Below are positions 49,878 through 58,637 of a stretch of DNA of 64,000 nucleotides, in pieces. Every line of letters begins with the position of its first letter. Position 1 is the first letter of the stretch. The translations under genes and the position numbers were made by a program. This DNA comes from Microbacterium schleiferi. Its GTDB lineage: Bacteria > Actinomycetota > Actinomycetes > Actinomycetales > Microbacteriaceae. The notes under the pieces were generated by a model. It was not told the origin of the DNA and searched no databases. It worked only from the letters and a program-made list of their open reading frames with translations. Location: assembly GCF_015565955.1 (NCBI RefSeq), contig NZ_CP064760.1, positions 310,001-374,000 of the forward strand. The letters are read 5' to 3'.

Positions 49878-51050
49878 TTACTGCCCGCCCTCGGTCAACG
49901 TGACCTCGATGGGGGTGTACGTCGCCGAGACGTCGTATCCGTCCTCGACGAGCTCCGCGAGAGCTTGCTCGATGTACTCGTTGGAGTACGCCGACGCGGG
50001 CGGCTCAGCAGTGATGAGGTTCAGCCCGTCCTGGTTGACCGCAGACAGGGCGCCGGCGACCGTCTTGTCCCAGGCTGCCGGGTCCATCACGCCGAACTCT
50101 GACCCGTTCCAGATGAGCTTGTTGACTTCGTTCATCATCCACTCCTGGTGGACGGGGCCCACCGGGAAGGCAGCTTCGGCGTTGATCGCGTAGTCGTAGG
50201 TGATCGCGGCGGCCTCGACAGGATTGTCGCGGGCGTAGATCCATCCCTTCGTGATCGCCTTGAGGAACCGCACGGCGGCATCGGCGTATGCCGGGTCGGA
50301 TGCGAGGCGCTCGGTGTCTGCCCAGATCGCGTCCTGCAGCATCGCGCCCTCGGTCTCCTCGTACGAGATGACGTTCAGGTCGTCGAGGGTGTACAACTCG
50401 CCAGTCTCGGGGTTGACGGTCTCGAGAACCTGCGCAAGCTCGTTGTAGGTCATCGCCTGCGCGGCGTCGACGTCGCCATCCAGCAGCGCGTTCATGCTGA
50501 AGTCCTGCGTTGTAATCGACACCGTCGTGGAGTCGAGGTCATCGGCTGCCATCGCGGCGAAGATCTCCCACTCGTTCCCGAAGCCCCACGAGCCGATGCG
50601 CTTGCCCTCGAAGTCGGCGACCTCGGTGATGCCCGAGTCAGCCCAGGAGACCTGAGTGGTGCCGGACTCCTGATAGACCTGCGCGATATCGGTGAGTTCC
50701 ACGCCCGTCGCCTCGAGACTTCCGAGGACCTTCGGGACCCAGGCGATCGCGAAGTCCACGTCTCCCGCGATCAGGGCGTCCTGGGGAACGATGTCGCCGC
50801 CGGACGGGATGATCTCGACATCGTCGAAGCCCTCCTCCTCGAAGTAGCCCTGGTCGAGGGCGACGTAGTAGCCCGCGAACTGCGCCTGCGGGAGCCACTG
50901 CAGCTGCAGACTGACAGTGGTGAGCGGCTCGAACTCCCCGCTGTCTTCCGTGGTGGCTGGATCGGACGAGCCCGCGCACGCCGCCAGTGTGAGCGCGGCG
51001 ACGGTGAGGGTGGATGCGGCGACAAGGCCGCGTCTGGTGCTGTGTCTCAC
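49878..51050 (-). CDS. NMT1/THI5-like ABC transporter substrate-binding lipoprotein
   Basis: The 390-residue product has a lipobox ending TLAAC at Cys25. The mature part opens SLQLQWLPQAQFAGYYVALD with QGYFEEEGFDDVEIIPSGGD, the signature of the NMT1/THI5-type (nitrate, taurine, hydroxymethylpyrimidine) substrate-binding proteins, followed by FEGKRIGSWGFGNEWEIFAA and DPVEAAAITYDYAINAEAAF-like helices. It is the last gene of a minus-strand operon (permease, ATPase, permease, this gene) that continues from pyrimidine-catabolic genes. The ligand is therefore likely a pyrimidine, dihydropyrimidine, hydantoin or ureido compound; this rests on context. Confidence 0.9.
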   Translation of the reverse strand: MRHSTRRGLVAASTLTVAALTLAACAGSSDPATTEDSGEFEPLTTVSLQLQWLPQAQFAGYYVALDQGYFEEEGFDDVEIIPSGGDIVPQDALIAGDVDFAIAWVPKVLGSLEATGVELTDIAQVYQESGTTQVSWADSGITEVADFEGKRIGSWGFGNEWEIFAAMAADDLDSTTVSITTQDFSMNALLDGDVDAAQAMTYNELAQVLETVNPETGELYTLDDLNVISYEETEGAMLQDAIWADTERLASDPAYADAAVRFLKAITKGWIYARDNPVEAAAITYDYAINAEAAFPVGPVHQEWMMNEVNKLIWNGSEFGVMDPAAWDKTVAGALSAVNQDGLNLITAEPPASAYSNEYIEQALAELVEDGYDVSATYTPIEVTLTEGGQ

Positions 51051-51079
51051 GGTGTTCCCTTCTTCGGTGGGGGTGCTCT

Positions 51080-51122
51080 CTCGGTGGTGCGGGTAGTGCC
51101 GATGGTGCTCGGTGGTGCGGGT
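51080..51122. repeat. 28-bp period direct repeat upstream of the substrate-binding protein gene
   Basis: CTCGGTGGTGCGGGT occurs perfectly at 51080-51094 and 51108-51122. The repeat fills most of the 87-base gap between the permease stop (51138) and the substrate-binding protein start (51050), which is the leader of the latter on the minus strand. It may set relative expression of the binding protein or be a small slipped duplication. Confidence 0.5.
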
Positions 51123-51137
51123 GGTGCTCGATGCCGG

Positions 51138-51929
51138 TCAGACCGGCATCCTTCGGGTCGACAAACGCTCCAGAAGCGAGGTGACCAGGAAGAAGGCGAG
51201 GCCGATGATGATTCCGCCCAGCACGAAAGCCCAGGCCAGGGCAGCGCGTCCCGACTTGGCGTACGTCGCGATCGCGGTGCCGATACCGTTGGCGGGCCCG
51301 CCGAAGTACTCGGCCACGAGCGCTGCGATGACCGCCAGGGAGCTCGCGATCCGCAGGCCTGTCATGAGGTAGGGCAGCGCGGTCGGCAGGGTCAGCAGCC
51401 GGAAGGTCTGACCCGGTGATGCTGCAGAGGCCCGGAACAGATCGCGGTGCACGGGCCTGCTCTGACGCAGCCCGCGCAGCACGTTGATGAAGACGGGGAT
51501 GAAGGCGGCAAGCCCGGCGACGGCCTGCCTACCGAACTGGCTGGATGCGCCGAACATCGTGTTGAGCACCGGGGTGATCGCGACAATCGGGATCACCGCC
51601 AGCGCGGCGACGAGCGGTGCGAGCATCCCGTCGAACGGGCGAATCGCGGCGGCAAGCGCCGCCAGCGCAATCGCGACGAGCGAGCCGACCACGAGACCGA
51701 TGAGCGCGTTCGTGGCAGTGACCGCCATCGCCTCCGCGATGATGTCGCTGTGCGCGACGAACTCCTGCACGATCGCGACGGGGCTCGGCAGCATGCGTGG
51801 TGCCGAGGCAGCCACATCGACATACAGGATCCAGGCGGCAAGGCCGAGGATGCCGACCCCGACCGGCGCTGCCACGCGCACCCACCCCGGCAGGGGGCGT
51901 GCTGACAGCGTGCTGGCGCGCAGGCTCAT
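51138..51929 (-). CDS. ABC transporter permease
   Basis: The 263-residue inner-membrane protein has about six hydrophobic helices and the BPD permease (TauC/SsuC-like) architecture. It includes the cytoplasmic EAA-type loop RASAASPGQTFRLLTLPTAL near residue 175, which contacts the ATPase. It overlaps the ATPase gene by 4 bases upstream and precedes the substrate-binding protein gene. It is one of two different permeases in the operon, so the importer is probably a heterodimer. A frame shared with the ATPase and permease explains the tight coupling. Confidence 0.92.
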   Translation of the reverse strand: MSLRASTLSARPLPGWVRVAAPVGVGILGLAAWILYVDVAASAPRMLPSPVAIVQEFVAHSDIIAEAMAVTATNALIGLVVGSLVAIALAALAAAIRPFDGMLAPLVAALAVIPIVAITPVLNTMFGASSQFGRQAVAGLAAFIPVFINVLRGLRQSRPVHRDLFRASAASPGQTFRLLTLPTALPYLMTGLRIASSLAVIAALVAEYFGGPANGIGTAIATYAKSGRAALAWAFVLGGIIIGLAFFLVTSLLERLSTRRMPV

Positions 51930-52738
51930 CTCTCGTTCGCTCTCTCGACCGCGGTCCCGTGCAGCGCTTCACGCACTGCCGTGACGCGCTCGAAGTACGC
52001 GGGCGACTCGCGCAGCTCGTCGTCTCGCGTCTGACCGAGCCCGATCGCGACGATCTCGGTGATGCGCCCCGGTCGAGGGCTCATCACCACAACCCGGTCC
52101 GAGAGAAAGACGGCCTCGGGAATCGAGTGGGTGACGAACACGACGGCCGCGCCGGTTTCAGCAGCAATGCGCGTGAGCTCGGACTGCAGGTACTCCCGGG
52201 TCATCTCGTCGAGCGCCCCGAACGGCTCATCCATCAGGAGGAGCCGCGGGCGGGCAGCCAGTGCTCGCGCGATGGCGACACGCTGCTGCATCCCGCCCGA
52301 GAGCTGATCGGGGTAGCGATCAATGAAGTCTGAGAGCCCGACCAACTCGGCAAGGTCCTTGACCCGCGCTTCGCGGGAGGGCTTGGCTGTTCCGTGCAGT
52401 TCGAGAGGGAGCGCGATGTTGCCCGCCACCGTGCGCCAGGGCAGCAGTCCCGCCTGCTGGAACGCGATGCCGTAGTCCTGATCGATCCGGGCTAGGTGGG
52501 CGGGTTTACCGAAGAGCTGTAACGTGCCCGTTGTCGCCTCGTCCAGATCGGCGATCAGACGCAGCAGCGTCGACTTACCGCATCCCGACGGTCCGATGAG
52601 TGAGACGAACTCACCCGGCGCGACATCCAGGTCGACCCCTGTGAGTGCGGTGACGTCTCCACCTGACGTTGGGAAAACCTTCCCCACGTCGCGGGCGAGG
52701 ACGGCGGGTGTCTCTGGCGCAGTCGACGGCGTACTCAT
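51926..52738 (-). CDS. ABC transporter ATP-binding protein
   Basis: The 270-residue ATPase is of the nitrate/taurine type. Walker A is GPSGCGKSTLL (near 48), the Q-loop is AFQQAGLLPWR, the signature is LSGGMQQRVAIARAL, Walker B is LLLMDEPFGALDEMT and the switch His is in FVTHSIPEAV. It energises import by the two flanking permeases. The ATG at 52738 overlaps the upstream permease stop, and its own stop overlaps the downstream permease start, both by 4 bases. Confidence 0.95.
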   Translation of the reverse strand: MSTPSTAPETPAVLARDVGKVFPTSGGDVTALTGVDLDVAPGEFVSLIGPSGCGKSTLLRLIADLDEATTGTLQLFGKPAHLARIDQDYGIAFQQAGLLPWRTVAGNIALPLELHGTAKPSREARVKDLAELVGLSDFIDRYPDQLSGGMQQRVAIARALAARPRLLLMDEPFGALDEMTREYLQSELTRIAAETGAAVVFVTHSIPEAVFLSDRVVVMSPRPGRITEIVAIGLGQTRDDELRESPAYFERVTAVREALHGTAVERANER

Positions 52739-53628
52739 GCGGTGGCCTCTCCTCGTCGGTAGCGGTGCAGACCCACGCCGATCAGGGCGACCGAGCCAGC
52801 TGCGATCAGCCCGAGCGCGATGGCGCCGAAGATCGGCCCCCACGGGGCGGCCGGGTCGCTGGAGGCTTGACCGGCGAGCTGGATCAGCATCCGTCCGATT
52901 CCGCCCCGCATCCCGATCGAGACCTCCGCGACGACGACCCCGAGCACGGCGTTCGCGGCGGCGAGTCGCAGGGCCGGCAGCAGGTGAGGCACCGCAGCGG
53001 GCAGCCGAAGGTGGCGCAGGGTGGCCCAGTAGCCGACGGCATAGGTGCGCATCAGGTCGACATGGATGCGGTCGGGTGCCTCCAGGCCGCGCAGGGCCCC
53101 GATCGCGACAGGGAAGAACGCCAGATACGAAGCGATGACGGCGACCGACAACCACTGCGGCCAGCTTGTGCCGCCGCGATCGATCTGGTTGCCGATCGCG
53201 TTGATGACGGGTGCAAACGCGATAAGGGGGACCGTCTGACTCACGACGATCCACGGCAGCAGGCCCCACTCCAGCAGCTGCCAGCGCTGCATGACCAGGG
53301 CCAGCGCACCGCCCACGATGACGCCGAGCACCCACCCGACCGTCGCGATCCCGAGGGTTGTGAGTGCGGCGATCGCGACGGTCGCGACCAGGGGCGGGGT
53401 GTCGCCGCCGCTGGTGGGAGCGACAAGTCGTGCGAGCATGTCCCACACGTGAGGCATGGCGCGATCGTGCGTTCGCGGCAGGATCATGAATCCGGAACCG
53501 GTCTGACCCTCGACAGCGCCGATCGTGACACCGTCGGCGGGACCGAGGAACTTGTAGCCCTCCCAGATGAGGACGATCGCCAGCACGCCGAGGATGCCCC
53601 ACCCGAGCCCCTCGATCCGCCCCCGCAT
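52735..53628 (-). CDS. ABC transporter permease
   Basis: The 297-residue permease is larger than the other one, with an extra N-terminal segment containing an extracytoplasmic stretch (GVTIGAVEGQTGSGFMILPR, THDRAMPHVWDML) before the BPD core. The EAA-type loop is DLMRTYAVGYWATLRHLRLP. Helices follow typical TauC-like spacing. The ATG at 53628 is preferred over a GTG five codons earlier because GAGGCGG lies at the right distance. It is the first transporter gene, 46 bases after the LLM oxidoreductase gene, with which it is probably co-transcribed. Confidence 0.9.
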   Translation of the reverse strand: MRGRIEGLGWGILGVLAIVLIWEGYKFLGPADGVTIGAVEGQTGSGFMILPRTHDRAMPHVWDMLARLVAPTSGGDTPPLVATVAIAALTTLGIATVGWVLGVIVGGALALVMQRWQLLEWGLLPWIVVSQTVPLIAFAPVINAIGNQIDRGGTSWPQWLSVAVIASYLAFFPVAIGALRGLEAPDRIHVDLMRTYAVGYWATLRHLRLPAAVPHLLPALRLAAANAVLGVVVAEVSIGMRGGIGRMLIQLAGQASSDPAAPWGPIFGAIALGLIAAGSVALIGVGLHRYRRGEATA

Positions 53629-53674
53629 GTCGTGCCGCCTCACTCGCTCGTGTCGATCCAGCCGCGTCGAGCCG

Positions 53675-54690
53675 TCACGACTTCGCCGTGACCTTCTCGC
53701 GCAGGGCCGGGATCACGGTTTCGCCGTAGACACGGAGGGTCTCTTCCTTGTTGTCGTGCTGCAGGTAGCCGGCGAACTGGGTGACGCCGAGCTCGCGCAG
53801 TGCCTCGAGCTTGGCGATGTGCTCCTCGGCCGTCCCTAGCACGCAGAAGCGGTCGACGATCTCGTCGGGCACGAAGTCGACGTGGTCGTTGTGGCTCTTG
53901 CCGTGCGAGTTGTAGTCGTACCCGGTGCGACCGGCGATGTAGTCGGTGAGGGCAGCCGGTACGGCGCCGTCGGTGCCGTACTTGGCGACGATGTCGGCGA
54001 CGTGGTTGCCGACCATCCCGCCGAACCAGCGGCACTGGTCGCGCATATGGGCCCAGTCGTCGCCGATGTACATGGGAGCTGCGACGCAGAACGCGATCGA
54101 CTCCGGATCACGGCCGGCGGCTGCCGCGGCATCCTTCACCGTCTGGATCATCCACGCCGCGATGTCGAGGTCGGCGAGCTGCAGGATGAACCCGTCGGCG
54201 ACCTCTCCGGTGAGCTTGAGTGCTAGTGGGCCGTAGGCTGCGACCCAGACATCGAGCTCGGAGCCGGTGCTCCACGGGAACTGGAGCGTCGCATCCTTGT
54301 ACTCGACGGCTCGCGAGTTGGCCAGCTCGCGAATGACGTGGATCGACTCGCGCAGCTCTGTCAGCGTGGAGGGCTTGCCGTTGGTCACGCGCACGGCCGA
54401 ATCGCCGCGTCCGATGCCGCAGATCGTCCGGTTGCCGTACATCTCGTTGAGTGTCGCGAAGACGGATGCCGTGACCGTCCAATCCCGCGTCGCAGGGTTT
54501 GTGACGAACGGCCCGACGGTCACCGTGCGGGTCTCGGCGAGGATCGCGGAGTAGATGACGTACGGCTCTTCCCAGAGCAGATGCGAGTCGAAGGTCCATA
54601 CGTGGCTGAACCCGTGCGCCTCCGCGAGCTTGGAGAGCTGGATCACGCGCGAAGCGGGGGATTGGTCTGGAGGACGACACCGAAATCCAT
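53675..54690 (-). CDS. LLM-class flavin/F420-dependent oxidoreductase (frameshifted in this sequence)
   Basis: The repaired product has 338 residues and a luciferase-like TIM barrel. The N-terminus is MDFGVVLQTNPPASRVIQLS, then AEAHGFSHVWTFDSHLLWEE, TVTVGPFVTNPATRDWTVTA, NRTICGIGRGDSAVRVTNGK and VAAYGPLALKLTGEVADGFI. It resembles the F420-dependent group found with dihydropyrimidinases (TIGR03842-like, from memory). The frame breaks 13 codons in, at a G run at 54656-54660 (plus strand); as read, an in-frame stop follows soon after. The cofactor (F420 or FMN) and substrate are not certain. It is 8 bases after the dihydropyrimidinase gene. Confidence 0.88.
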
Positions 54691-54698
54691 GAGCTGCC

Positions 54699-56135
54699 TC
54701 ACACCAGGTACTGACTCAGGCCGCGCTTGACGAAGCTGCCATCGCCCTTGCGGCCGAGGTACTGACCGTCGTCAACGATGACCTTGCCCTTGGAGATCAC
54801 GGTGTCCACGTGCCCGTCGATCTCGAAACCCTCCCAGGCCGAGTGATCCATGTTCATGTGGTGGGTCCGCTCGTAGCCGATCGAGGTGTGCCCGTTCGGG
54901 TCGTAGACGACGATGTCGGCATCCGCCCCCGGCTGGATGACGCCCTTCTTGCCGTACATCCCGAACATGCGCGCCGGCGTCGTGCTGGTCAGCTCGACCC
55001 AGCGTTCGAGGGTGATCTCGCCGGTGACGACGCCCTGGTACATGAGGTCCATGCGGTGCTCGACCGAGCCGATGCCGTTGGGGATCTTGCGGAAATCCTC
55101 CAGCCCCAGGGTCTTCTGGTCCTTCATGCAGAACGGGCAGTGGTCGGTGGAGACCATCTGCAGATCGTTCGTCCGCAGCGCCTGCCACATGTGGTCCTGG
55201 TGGCCTTCCTCGCGCGAGCGCAGCGGCGTCGAGCACACCCACTTGGCGCCCTCGAAGTCGCCCCACTGCTCGCTGGAGGCGCCCAACTGCTCTTCCAGCG
55301 AAAGGTAGAGATACTGCGGGCAGGTCTCGCCGAACACGTTGAACCCGTTGTCACGGGCGGCGGCGAGCTGCTCGACAGCTTGTTTCGCAGAGACGTGCAC
55401 GACGTACAGCGGCGCTCCGGTGATGTTCGAGAGCATGATCGCGCGGTGCGTGGCCTCCTCCTCGGCCTGCCATACGCGGGCCTTACCGTGGAAGTACGGA
55501 GAGGTCTTGCCGGCGTCGACCAGTTGCTGGGCGAGGACGTCGATGACGGGCCCGTTCTCGGCGTGCATCATCGTGAGCAGACCGGTGTCGGCGGCGACCT
55601 GCATCGCCTTCAGGATCTGGGCGTCATCCGAATAGAAGACGCCGGGGTAGGCCATGAACAGCTTGTAGCTCGTGATCCCCTCGTCGACGAGGGTCGGCAA
55701 GAACGCGAGCGACTCATCGTCGATGCCCCCAACGATCTGGTGGAAGCCGTAGTCGATCGCGCAGTTTCCCGCGGCAAGCTCATGCCACGCGGCGAGGCCG
55801 TCGGGCACCTTCGTGCCGTAGGTCTGCACGGCGAAGTCCACGATCGTCGTCGTGCCGCCCCACGCGGCGGCGCGCGTGCCGGTCTCGAACGTGTCGCTCG
55901 CGAACGTGCCGCCGAAGGGCAGCTGCATGTGGGTGTGGGCGTCGATGCCGCCGGGGATGACGTACTTGCCCGTCGCGTCGACGACGGTGTCGACGGATGC
56001 CGCCAGGTTCGTCCCGAGCAGTTCTGAGCCCGGCGCGAGAACCGCGACGATCTTCTCTCCGTCGATGAGGACGTCGGCGGCTGCCCGGCCAGTGGCCGAG
56101 ACGACGGTGCCGCCGGTAATCAGCGTGGTGCTCAT
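54699..56135 (-). CDS. hydA: dihydropyrimidinase/D-hydantoinase
   Basis: The 478-residue amidohydrolase opens the ring of dihydrouracil, dihydrothymine or hydantoins. All metal ligands are visible: His67 and His69 (IDAHTHMQLP), the carbamylated Lys158 (SYKLFMAYPG), His191 (MMHAENG), His247 (VVHVSAK) and Asp331 (STDHCPF). The length is typical of cyclic imidase family members. It overlaps the upstream nitrilase-family gene by 4 bases (ATGA) and precedes the LLM oxidoreductase. Together they give the second and third steps of reductive pyrimidine degradation. Confidence 0.95.
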   Translation of the reverse strand: MSTTLITGGTVVSATGRAAADVLIDGEKIVAVLAPGSELLGTNLAASVDTVVDATGKYVIPGGIDAHTHMQLPFGGTFASDTFETGTRAAAWGGTTTIVDFAVQTYGTKVPDGLAAWHELAAGNCAIDYGFHQIVGGIDDESLAFLPTLVDEGITSYKLFMAYPGVFYSDDAQILKAMQVAADTGLLTMMHAENGPVIDVLAQQLVDAGKTSPYFHGKARVWQAEEEATHRAIMLSNITGAPLYVVHVSAKQAVEQLAAARDNGFNVFGETCPQYLYLSLEEQLGASSEQWGDFEGAKWVCSTPLRSREEGHQDHMWQALRTNDLQMVSTDHCPFCMKDQKTLGLEDFRKIPNGIGSVEHRMDLMYQGVVTGEITLERWVELTSTTPARMFGMYGKKGVIQPGADADIVVYDPNGHTSIGYERTHHMNMDHSAWEGFEIDGHVDTVISKGKVIVDDGQYLGRKGDGSFVKRGLSQYLV

Positions 56136-56980
56136 GGCGCAGAGATCCCTTCGTAGCTGTCGGGGCGGCGATCGCGGTAGAACTGCCAGTCGTCGCGCAT
56201 CTCCTGGACCATGTCGAGGTTCAGGTCGCGGATGAGGACTTCTTCGTGCTCGCTGGAGCCGAGGGCGCCGACGAAATTCCCCCGCGGGTCGATGACCTGG
56301 CTCGTGCCGTAGAAGCTCACCGCCTCGTCGCCGTACTCGTTGTCTTCGCGACCCACGCGATTGGGCTGAAGCACGAAGTAGCCGTTGGCCACGGCAGCGC
56401 ACGGCCCTTCGACCTCCCAGAGCCGGTTGGACAGCCCCGGCTTGGTGGCGTTGGGGTTGAAGACCATGTGTGCGCCGTTCAGGCCCAGCTCGCGCCACCC
56501 CTCCGGGAAGTGGCGGTCGTAGCAGATGTACATGCCGACCTTTCCGACGGCAGAGTCGAAGACCGGGTAGCCGAGGTTGCCGGGCCGGAAGTAGAACTTC
56601 TCCCAGAACTTCTCGACGTGCGGGATGTGGTTCTTGCGGTAGCTGCCGAGCACCGTGCCGTCGGCATCTACCAGCACTGCCGTGTTGTAGTAGACCCCGG
56701 TTTGGGCCTCCTCGTAGATCGGCAGCACCATGACGGTGCCGAGCTCCTTCGCCACTGCCGCAAAGCGCTGCACGATGGGACCGTCGACCGGTTCGGCGTA
56801 GCGGTAGTACTTCTTGTCTTGCGTGATGCCGAAGTACGGGCCGTAGAAGAGTTCCTGGAAGCACACGACCTGTGCGCCGTCGGATGCTGCATCCCGGGCG
56901 AACTGCTCATGTTTGTCGAGCATGGATGCCTTGTCGCCGGTCCACGTGGTCTGCGTGATGGCCGCTCTTACCGTCGTCAT
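56132..56980 (-). CDS. beta-ureidopropionase / N-carbamoyl amidohydrolase, nitrilase superfamily
   Basis: The 282-residue product carries the nitrilase catalytic triad Glu43 (CFQELFYGPYF), Lys116 (YRKNHIPH) and Cys153 (GMYICYDRHFPEGWR). Conserved stretches around the tunnel (WEKFYFRPGNLGYPVFD, FNPNATKPGLSNRLWE) match the N-carbamoyl-beta-alanine amidohydrolase type, giving beta-alanine, CO2 and ammonia. The start at 56980 has GGAGGGAGC 7 bases upstream; the frame stays open further up without relevant sequence. It is the first gene of the long minus-strand catabolic operon (56980 down to 49878) and is divergent from the MFS gene. Confidence 0.93.
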   Translation of the reverse strand: MTTVRAAITQTTWTGDKASMLDKHEQFARDAASDGAQVVCFQELFYGPYFGITQDKKYYRYAEPVDGPIVQRFAAVAKELGTVMVLPIYEEAQTGVYYNTAVLVDADGTVLGSYRKNHIPHVEKFWEKFYFRPGNLGYPVFDSAVGKVGMYICYDRHFPEGWRELGLNGAHMVFNPNATKPGLSNRLWEVEGPCAAVANGYFVLQPNRVGREDNEYGDEAVSFYGTSQVIDPRGNFVGALGSSEHEEVLIRDLNLDMVQEMRDDWQFYRDRRPDSYEGISAP

Positions 56981-57179
56981 CTCGGTTGCTCCCTCCGTAT
57001 CGGCGGGCGAGCCGACCGGCCCACTTCTCGCCATCCTGGGTCCTCGACGTTTCCCCACCGTTTCGTGTCATGTCGGGGTGGTAACCGTTCGGCTCGACGA
57101 GGTTGTCCTCGATCATGCGCCGTTCCGGGGCGGAACGCGAGAGTTTTGGATGTCCGGGCCTCGCAGTACGCTTCCCGGC

Positions 57180-58578
57180 ATGACGACTCCCGCTCCGGCG
57201 GACCCCACTGACGCTGCCTCTCGCGCACGCCGCTTCGGCACCGCGAAGGAGCGCACTTTCCTCCACGTGCTCGTGAATACCGCCGCTGCGAACATCACGA
57301 CGAGCTACCTGTGGTTCGCCCTCACGTTCTGGGTGTACCTCGAGACCCGCTCGGTGCTGGCAACCGGGATCATCGGCGGGACGTACATGCTGCTGCTGGC
57401 GGGTGTTCGCGATGTGGTTCGGCACGCTCGTCGACCGCCACCGCAAGCATCAGGTCATGGTGTTTTCGGCTGCCGCGACCCTGGTGGCGTTCCTCATCGC
57501 CGGGGCTCTCTATCTCGCCCAGCCCGAGTCCGCGCCCGTCGACATCAGCGGTCCCTGGTTCTGGGCCTTCGCCGGCATCATCCTGCTCGGTTCGATCGTC
57601 GAGAACATGCGCAACATCGCGCTCTCGACCACGGTCACCCTCCTCGTCCCCGAGGAGCGGCACGCGAACGCCAACGGCCTGGTCGGCACCGTTCAGGGCA
57701 TCGCGTTCATCATCACGAGCGTCTTCAGCGGACTGTCGGTTGGCCTCCTCGGCATGGGCTGGACATTACTCATCGCGATTGTCGCGACGGCGATCGCGGG
57801 GATTCATCTGCTGCTGCTGCGGATCCCCGAGGACCAGCCGACAGCATCCGTGGGGCGCGGCGTCGATCTCCGGGGCGCCATCACAGCCGTGCGGCTGGCG
57901 CCCGGACTATTCGCGCTCATCATCTTCTCGACGTTCAACAACCTCATCGGTGGGGTCTACATCGCGCTGATGGACCCCTACGGTCTGACCCTGTTCACCG
58001 TCGAGGCGTGGGGGATCGTGTTCGGGGTGGCTGCGACCGGCTTCATCGTCGGCGGCATCGTGATCGCCAGGTTCGGACTTGGTCGAAATCCGATCCGAAC
58101 GATGCTGCTCGTCGTGGTCGCGATGGGACTGCTCGGCGCGCTGTTCACGATCCGCGAGTGGTGGCTGCTCTACGCCGCGGGCATTTGGCTCTACATGGCT
58201 CTCGTGCCGGCGGTCGAGGCCGCCGAGCAGACCGTCATTCAGAAGGTCGTGCCCTATGGCTCGCAGGGGCGCGTCTTCGGGTTCGCCGCCGCGTTCGAAT
58301 CGGCGGCCGCGCCCATCACGGCATTCCTCATCGCACCGATCGCCGAGTTCTGGATCATCCCCTCCATGGAATAGCCGAGCGGTCAGCAGACCTGGGGATG
58401 GCTGCTCGGTGACGGGGATGCGCGCGGCATCGCGCTCGTGTTCGTCTTCGCAGGGCTCGCCATGGTCGTCATCGCCCTGCTCGCGTTCACGACGCGGTCG
58501 TATCGGCTCATCACCGCCCAGTACCGCGCGGCGCCCGAGGCCGCGGTGATGGAAGCGGAGAGCGCGCCGTCACCGTAG
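57180..58578 (+). pseudogene. MFS transporter, disrupted by a frameshift and a stop codon
   Basis: It encodes a multi-pass major facilitator protein similar to transporters typically near pyrimidine-catabolic or multidrug genes. The N-terminal part (AKERTFLHVLVNTAAANITT, LWFALTFWVYLETRS, LATGIIGGTYMLLLA) runs to about 57400. The rest continues in another frame (FAMWFGTLVDRHRKHQVMVF). The join needs one base removed or two added in the GGG near 57401-57403. In the second frame an in-frame TAG at 58372-58374 interrupts before the last helix (LLGDGDARGIALVFVFAGLA); the frame then runs to 58578. The start at 57180 has no strong ribosome binding site. Real inactivation is possible here, unlike the single-base G/C-run breaks elsewhere. 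Confidence 0.8.
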
Positions 58579-58637
58579 GCGGCTAGGCCGGCAGATACAT
58601 CGCGAGATGGACGCGCGCGGCCCCAGCACTCCGTACC

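Noticed and set aside
56981..57122. Small open frame upstream of the nitrilase-family gene (starting MIEDNLVEPNGYHPD)
   Set aside because: It overlaps the leader and ribosome binding site of the next gene, has no recognisable family and lies in the divergent promoter region; too weak to call.
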